The notes under the pieces: generated by a model | Told to the model about the DNA's origin: nothing | Database searches by the model: none | The model's input: only the letters and a program-made list of their open reading frames with translations | Translations under genes and position numbers: made by a program | Assembly (NCBI GenBank): GCA_009731375.1 | Contig: BJOX01000014.1 | Coordinates: 1,676,012-1,702,015, forward strand | DNA length: 26,004 nt | Origin: Paulinella micropora | Taxonomy: Eukaryota; Cercozoa; Imbricatea; Euglyphida | Direction: 5' to 3' | Part shown: in pieces, positions 22,227 to 26,004 of the stretch | Layout of the letters: each line of letters opens with the position of its first letter | How positions within the stretch are numbered: position 1 is the first letter of the stretch

Positions 22227-22298
22227 CCCCCCCCCCCCCCCCGCCCCCCCCCCCCCCCCCCAACCTCCCCCCTCCCCCCCCCCCCCCCCCCCCCCCCC
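22227..22298. repeat. Poly-C tract
   Basis: Two nearly pure C runs (22,227-22,260 and about 22,268-22,298) joined by CAACCTCCCCCCT, next to the gap. On the minus strand this is poly-G, able to form G-quadruplexes, which may be why the assembly broke here. Confidence 0.9.
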
Positions 22299-22389
22299 GC
22301 TCTCCCTTGTACGCAGAGCCGAAGCTGCCTCCTCCTCCCCCGGTTAGAACAGATTGCCCCCCCCCAGGTGGAGGAAGGAAAATGGGCTG

Positions 22390-22446
22390 TTACCAAGTAA
22401 AGCCCTTGCCGAGACCAAGTGGACGGACCGCTCCCCCTCGTGTAGT
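22390..22446 (+). promoter_or_regulatory. Conserved block upstream of member B start
   Basis: TTACCAAGTAAAGCCCTTGC then CGAGACCAAG closely resembles GTACTAGGTAAAAGCTCTTG then CTGGGGACGAAG before the start of member D (25,549-25,590). In both, the ATG follows within about 30 bases. It may be a promoter, a 5' UTR element or a trans-splice region; nothing here distinguishes these. Confidence 0.5.
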
Positions 22447-24555
22447 ATGTCCCATCGCCCCGACGCTTCTCCCCCGAACTTCCTGGCTCTGTGGGCCCAG
22501 GCACAGCAAACCGTGTCGCAGCCAGGGGGCGACGCTAGTCTCCAAACGACAGTGACACTGCTCGAGCAGAGCTGGGCAGGGCAACACAGTTCGCACGAAA
22601 CGAGACTGGACCTCGTGTTCGAGGCGGATGCCTCTGGGCCGGGGGCCGCCAAGCGCTGGTCAAAGCTGCTAGCTTGCTTGGTCAACTCCGCGGGCTTGAG
22701 AGACCTATGGCAGTACGTAACAACCGTCCACCTCGATGGCGGCTCGGCACGGCCCTACGAGTTGGTTGTCCCCCCGAAGCTCCTCCTCTTCGCCACCAAC
22801 GCTACCAAAGTGTTTTTAGCGAATGCCTCTTTCTTGGAAAAACGGTCGTCGATCATAGGGCTGACGCTCCCCCCCGACGTTAGTTTCCACCTGCTGCGCT
22901 GTGAAGTAGGCCGTCTCGTGCTCAACGCGCCGGGTCCGGCAGCCTCCGGGAGCCAGCTAAAACTTATAATTGAAGATTGCCAGTGGCTCAGGACAGTTAG
23001 TACCCAGGTCAGGGGGCTTTGCAGGAACGTGCTGGTCCTTGGTTGTCCGGCGCTGGAGTGCCTGGCGCTGCCGCGAGCGACGACGACCACTGTCCAGCCG
23101 GGCCCTTTGCTCCGTGAACTAACCATCAACCCCGAAGAGAACCACGGCGTGCAAAGCCCGCCGGTGACCTGTACCCTGCGGGGGGCGGGCCCGGACAAGC
23201 TGACCGTGTCGAGTTCGTGGCTCGACGAGTTGCACTGGGAGTGTTTGCCTGCGGACTGGCGTTGCCAGCTGTCCGTGACGGGCTACCAGCGGCTTCGGCT
23301 TGGCTTGGCGACCGAGGCTGCGGCGGGAGGCAGGGGGTCGTCGGCTCCGGGGTCGGCCGGCGCCCCCGCGCGCTGGGCTCTAGCGGAGAGCCAGAGAGGT
23401 GTAACGGAGAACCAGAGAGGTTTCTGCCTAGACTGGCGGGCGGATGGTCTGCCCGCGTGGTTTCGCCTAGAGGTCGTGAAGCCCCCCGCTTTGCGCGTCG
23501 AATATGCTAGGCGTCTGCCCCGTGTGGGGATCTTGGTCCGGACGGAGGGGCCGAGAGAGGAAGAAGAGCGGCGTATGCTCCCCGGGCCCCTGGTGCCGGC
23601 ACACGCCAATCTGCAAGTGCCTATCGCCGCCGCCCACTTCTGGTTGATCGCGGGTGCCCTGTTTCCGTCGGGCTCGCCGTGGCGGCTGGCCTTCCTGCTG
23701 GGCCTGCCCCTAGACTACGGCCTGGTGGTGTCCGAGCAGGAGTTTGAGCGCTGCGTCGGGTGGCTGCGAGCACGGGCCACCGACACGGCCTCGTGGCGCA
23801 CCCTCTTACAGGCCCGCAGCCAGCACACGGTGAAGTACGGTGCGCCGCACCGTTCGTGCCCATGGCGCCTGCGGCTGCTACTCTTGGCCAGCCAGCACGG
23901 GGACCCGAACTTGTCGCGGCTGTTGGAATACAGCCGGCCGTACCCACGCGGCCGGTCACCGGCCCAAGTCATTGAGCACGTGACTGCCGCCGTGCGCTCC
24001 TGTGTGGAAGATCCCGACACGCTGAGCGCTGTCTGTACCTATCTGCGCCAGCGCCTGCGTGGTGGCGTTGCCAGTGACCAAGGCCCAACCTCCGCCTGGG
24101 AGCAGAGGCTGCGTTTTGTAGGCGCCGTCTGCGAGGCGGGCGACGACGCCGTCTGCGAGGCCGGCGACGACGCCGCCGTCGGCGGAAGCCGGGCCCGCGC
24201 GCGGTTGATTCACGGTTGGCGAAAAGCAGGCGCTCTGTTGATCCGGGCGGAGTTCGGGCGGCCCGCCGGGGCCGGGGGGGGGCCGTCGGTACGCGACGGT
24301 GTGCTTTCGGAACTAGCACAGTTCCTGCGAGAGCAGCAGCCGACCGAGCCCACCTGGCAGAGGCCGCCGGCGATTGCCGCTGTCCCGCCGGCCGACGCGG
24401 CGGCGCTGCGTTACTGCCTAGGCTGCCTGTGGCCTTTCTCGACGTACGAGCTCCCGGACGAACCCTGGGGGCCTGATGCGGCGGAAGACCCCCCGGAAGA
24501 CCACCCGGGCGTGAGCTCGCCGTCCTTCCTTCCGGCGCTCCGCTCCCTTCACTAG
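22447..24555 (+). CDS. GC-rich family member B, apparently complete (702 aa)
   Basis: The ATG at 22,447 was chosen over an upstream in-frame ATG because it aligns with the start of member D and follows the conserved block. The N-terminal part (LWAQAQQTV, LLEQSWAG, LLACL, DLWQYVTTVHL, LVVPPKL, VFLANASF) matches D. Residues about 160-300 have LRR-like alternation (LIIEDCQWLRTV, NVLVLGCPALECLALP, LSVTGYQRLRLGL). From residue about 330 (GLPAWF) it matches A. A 24-bp duplication gives VCEAGDDA twice (24,127-24,174). The C-terminus is acidic and Pro-rich, unlike A and C. Function unknown; the LRR-like part hints at a protein-binding scaffold. No signal peptide or membrane segment is evident. Confidence 0.72.
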   Translation: MSHRPDASPPNFLALWAQAQQTVSQPGGDASLQTTVTLLEQSWAGQHSSHETRLDLVFEADASGPGAAKRWSKLLACLVNSAGLRDLWQYVTTVHLDGGSARPYELVVPPKLLLFATNATKVFLANASFLEKRSSIIGLTLPPDVSFHLLRCEVGRLVLNAPGPAASGSQLKLIIEDCQWLRTVSTQVRGLCRNVLVLGCPALECLALPRATTTTVQPGPLLRELTINPEENHGVQSPPVTCTLRGAGPDKLTVSSSWLDELHWECLPADWRCQLSVTGYQRLRLGLATEAAAGGRGSSAPGSAGAPARWALAESQRGVTENQRGFCLDWRADGLPAWFRLEVVKPPALRVEYARRLPRVGILVRTEGPREEEERRMLPGPLVPAHANLQVPIAAAHFWLIAGALFPSGSPWRLAFLLGLPLDYGLVVSEQEFERCVGWLRARATDTASWRTLLQARSQHTVKYGAPHRSCPWRLRLLLLASQHGDPNLSRLLEYSRPYPRGRSPAQVIEHVTAAVRSCVEDPDTLSAVCTYLRQRLRGGVASDQGPTSAWEQRLRFVGAVCEAGDDAVCEAGDDAAVGGSRARARLIHGWRKAGALLIRAEFGRPAGAGGGPSVRDGVLSELAQFLREQQPTEPTWQRPPAIAAVPPADAAALRYCLGCLWPFSTYELPDEPWGPDAAEDPPEDHPGVSSPSFLPALRSLH

Positions 24556-24604
24556 CTCGTGTTAACCGGGGTTTAGTTCTTGCTTGACGACGCTTTATTC
24601 GAGT

Positions 24605-24668
24605 GCGGTGGCCCAGACTTAAGTAGAACTAGCGNNNNNNNNNNGCCCAGACTTAAGTAAAACTAGCG
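24605..24668. repeat. Direct repeat spanning a 10-N gap
   Basis: GCCCAGACTTAAGTAGAACT-AGCG (24,611) and GCCCAGACTTAAGTAAAACT-AGCG (24,645) flank ten Ns, with GCGGTGGCC around both. It is probably a tandem repeat whose copy number was not resolved. Confidence 0.8.
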
Positions 24669-25160
24669 CGGTGGCCCCCTGGCAGGCTTATGCCTCTTGT
24701 AAAATCACACACACGCTCAGTTAAAAAAGGCAGGTTCCACTTGAGGCAGGGCAGCGCCCGCCGGAGCTTGAGTAGCCCGTCAGTGCTCAGCCGTTCCGCG
24801 AACAGCCGCGGTTCTACCAATGGCGTTAGACGGATGAGTGACTCCACTACCTCGGACTCCACTACCTCGTCCCCGATGCCCACCTCTAAGCTCAGCACCC
24901 GAAGGTAGGGCAGGCGTGCCAATTTAGCTAGGCCGTTGGCCGTGAGCAGGGAGGACGTTGAACGAGATGGCTCGCGGCAGAGCTCCCGGAGGCTCCCGGA
25001 GGCTCGTGATCTTGGGCACGGCTGGTGACGGCGAGTCATTCACGTGGAGAGTGTATACCGGGTCACTGAGTTGGGGAGTTGGACAGGTCCGGCCTCGCGA
25101 GCCGGCGCAAGGGTGCCCCAATCCAGCGTCTCAAGACCACTGCACCCCTCCAGCGCCAGC
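24653..25160 (-). pseudogene. Leucine-rich-repeat pseudogene fragment
   Basis: Minus-strand translation shows LRR spacing: RRLALEGCSGLETLDWGTL, then LTANGLAKLARLPYLRVLSL, VVESLIRLTPLV, STDGLLKLRRALPCLKW. The frame is broken. NSVTRYTLHVND and VPKITSLRE lie in one frame and the downstream LRELCREPS in another, with the switch at a duplicated CTCCCGGAGG (about 24,985-25,005). A 15-bp duplication (ACTCCACTACCTCGG, about 24,841-24,870) also repeats the residues EVVES. No start was found. It lies opposite in direction to, and directly abuts, the family C fragment. Confidence 0.6.
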
Positions 25161-25164
25161 CGGC

Positions 25165-25382
25165 GTTGCGGTGGCCGACAGCTGCATCACCTGACACAGG
25201 CCGGCTTGGCACAGCTAGCAGAGAGACGGGACCGTGCACGTACCGAAACCCTGCAGCACTTGTGGGGCTGGACGCGTGGCCTGTGTAGCACACCAGCGCT
25301 GACTTACCTACAAGAAAAGCGGCTGGCCTGGCAGGAAGCAGCGTGGCTGGCCGCACTGGGCTCACCGCGACAGGCCGCCTAG
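25165..25382 (+). pseudogene. GC-rich family member C, C-terminal fragment
   Basis: Encodes only the tail: GGRQLHHLTQAGLAQLAERR ... LQEKRLAWQEAAWLAALGSP then RQAA-TAG, against CGRQLHHPTQAELKQLEEGR ... QEAAWRAALGPPRQAA in member A. The 3' flank is also shared. The upstream end changes abruptly into the minus-strand LRR fragment, so it has no start and is a relic. Confidence 0.7.
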
Positions 25383-25546
25383 CCCCCCTCCGACGCCCCC
25401 CCTCCCGTCACTGCCGTGGCGGACGCTGCCCCCTCCCCGGCCCGTGCCCATCCCGCCCCCTCTCCCCCTCTTGCTGACGGGGGGGGGGGGGCTCTTCGCC
25501 TTGGCCAGGTAGCGTGGATTGCGCCAGGGGGGGGGGACCGTCGGGC
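25383..25546. other. GC-rich spacer with G/C homopolymers
   Basis: C-rich sequence followed by G runs (about 25,480-25,491 and 25,527-25,536). Same layout as the spacer before member B: 3' flank, homopolymer, conserved block, start codon. Confidence 0.6.
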
Positions 25547-25548
25547 TT

Positions 25549-25590
25549 GGTACTAGGTAAAAGCTCTTGCTGGGGACGAAGGAGACAGAA
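25549..25590 (+). promoter_or_regulatory. Conserved block upstream of member D start
   Basis: GTACTAGGTAAAAGCTCTTG then CTGGGGACGAAGGAGACAG aligns with the block before member B. Conservation outside the coding region argues for a control role or for recent duplication. Confidence 0.5.
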
Positions 25591-25591
25591 G

Positions 25592-26004
25592 ATGCACTCC
25601 GCCCCCGGTATGCCCTTGCCGCCGTCCTTTCCGAGCTTGTGGGAGCAGACACAGGCCAAGCTGTCCGGCCAGGACGACGGCACGAACATCCAAGTGTTTG
25701 TACAGATGCTTGAAGAGCGTTGGCGAGAAGAAGCATGGCAGCTAGCCAGGGCCGGCCAGGATTTCTCGCTCAGTCTGCCGCGTACCGCGTCTGTGGCAGT
25801 CACCGAGCGCTGGACAGAGTTCCTGGCGTGCTTGGCTGCCTGTCCCTGCCTGGGAAGCCTGTGGCCTTACGTGACTACTATCGAGCTCGCTGCCAGCCAG
25901 CCGGGCAGGCTGGTCGTACCTCCGGAGCTCTGCTCTCGGGCTTACAGGGCAACCACCGTGCACCTAGAGAATGCCTCTTTCGGGACAGGACAGTTTGCGT
26001 TGAC
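25592..26004 (+). CDS. GC-rich family member D, N-terminal part, runs off window
   Basis: ATG CAC TCC starts a frame open to the window end (137 codons and 2 bases). It matches the start of member B: PSLWEQTQAKLSG against ALWAQAQQTVS, MLEERW against LLEQSW, WTEFLACLAACPCLGSLWPY against WSKLLACLVNSAGLRDLWQY, LVVPPEL against LVVPPKL, HLENASF against FLANASF. Function unknown. There is no stop or frameshift in the visible part, so it could be an intact gene. Confidence 0.72.
   Translation, partial: MHSAPGMPLPPSFPSLWEQTQAKLSGQDDGTNIQVFVQMLEERWREEAWQLARAGQDFSLSLPRTASVAVTERWTEFLACLAACPCLGSLWPYVTTIELAASQPGRLVVPPELCSRAYRATTVHLENASFGTGQFAL

Noticed and set aside
22354-22446. Upstream in-frame ATG as the start of member B
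   Set aside because: The extra 31 residues have no counterpart in member D, and the conserved upstream block lies within them.

Overview
The window is eukaryotic nuclear DNA. It has GT-AG introns, a Ty3/gypsy-type retroelement, a Tc1/mariner-type element, TTAGGG-like interstitial repeats and scaffold gaps. I cannot name the organism. Simple-repeat-choked introns next to a GC-rich tandem gene family suggest a protist or alga with an expanded genome, but that is a guess.

Region 1 (about 1-13,370) looks at first like pure microsatellite: TCTA, GATA, TTC, GTAT, ACAT, TTGA and many pentamers and hexamers. Small non-repetitive islands in it are exons of one plus-strand gene. Thirteen visible exons (952-13,366, about 1.15 kb coding in 12.4 kb) encode the end of a gelsolin-like repeat, a linker and two C2 domains, ending in a TAG. 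Splice phases agree at 11 of the 12 junctions. The exception is the linker between the two C2 domains, where an exon is probably missing from my model. The introns are almost entirely simple repeats, and the repeats often supply the splice sites. Around the exons of the first C2 domain lie decayed partial copies of exon edges ('exon ghosts'), each separated from its parent by a repeat array. One intron also holds a 1.26 kb nested Tc1/mariner-derived element flanked by TA.

Region 2 (13,370-16,200) is largely non-coding. It contains telomere-like degenerate repeats, a cluster of long inverted repeats with two hairpins sharing a 39-nt apical loop, and a probable retroelement 3' end with a polypurine tract and LTR edge.

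Region 3 (16,204-20,366, minus strand) is the pol gene of a Ty3/gypsy-like retrotransposon: end of reverse transcriptase, RNase H, integrase with HHCC and DDE residues, GPY/F module and a long tail. Most of the reverse transcriptase is lost in a 619-base gap. The element stops abruptly at about 20,366.

Region 4 (20,367-26,004) is sharply GC-rich. It carries a tandem family of large proteins that I do not recognise: one member lacking its N-terminus, one apparently complete (702 aa), one C-terminal fragment and one N-terminal part running off the window. A minus-strand leucine-rich-repeat pseudogene lies between copies. Spacers contain poly-C/poly-G runs and a conserved block just before the start codons. 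No tRNA, rRNA or CRISPR array was found.
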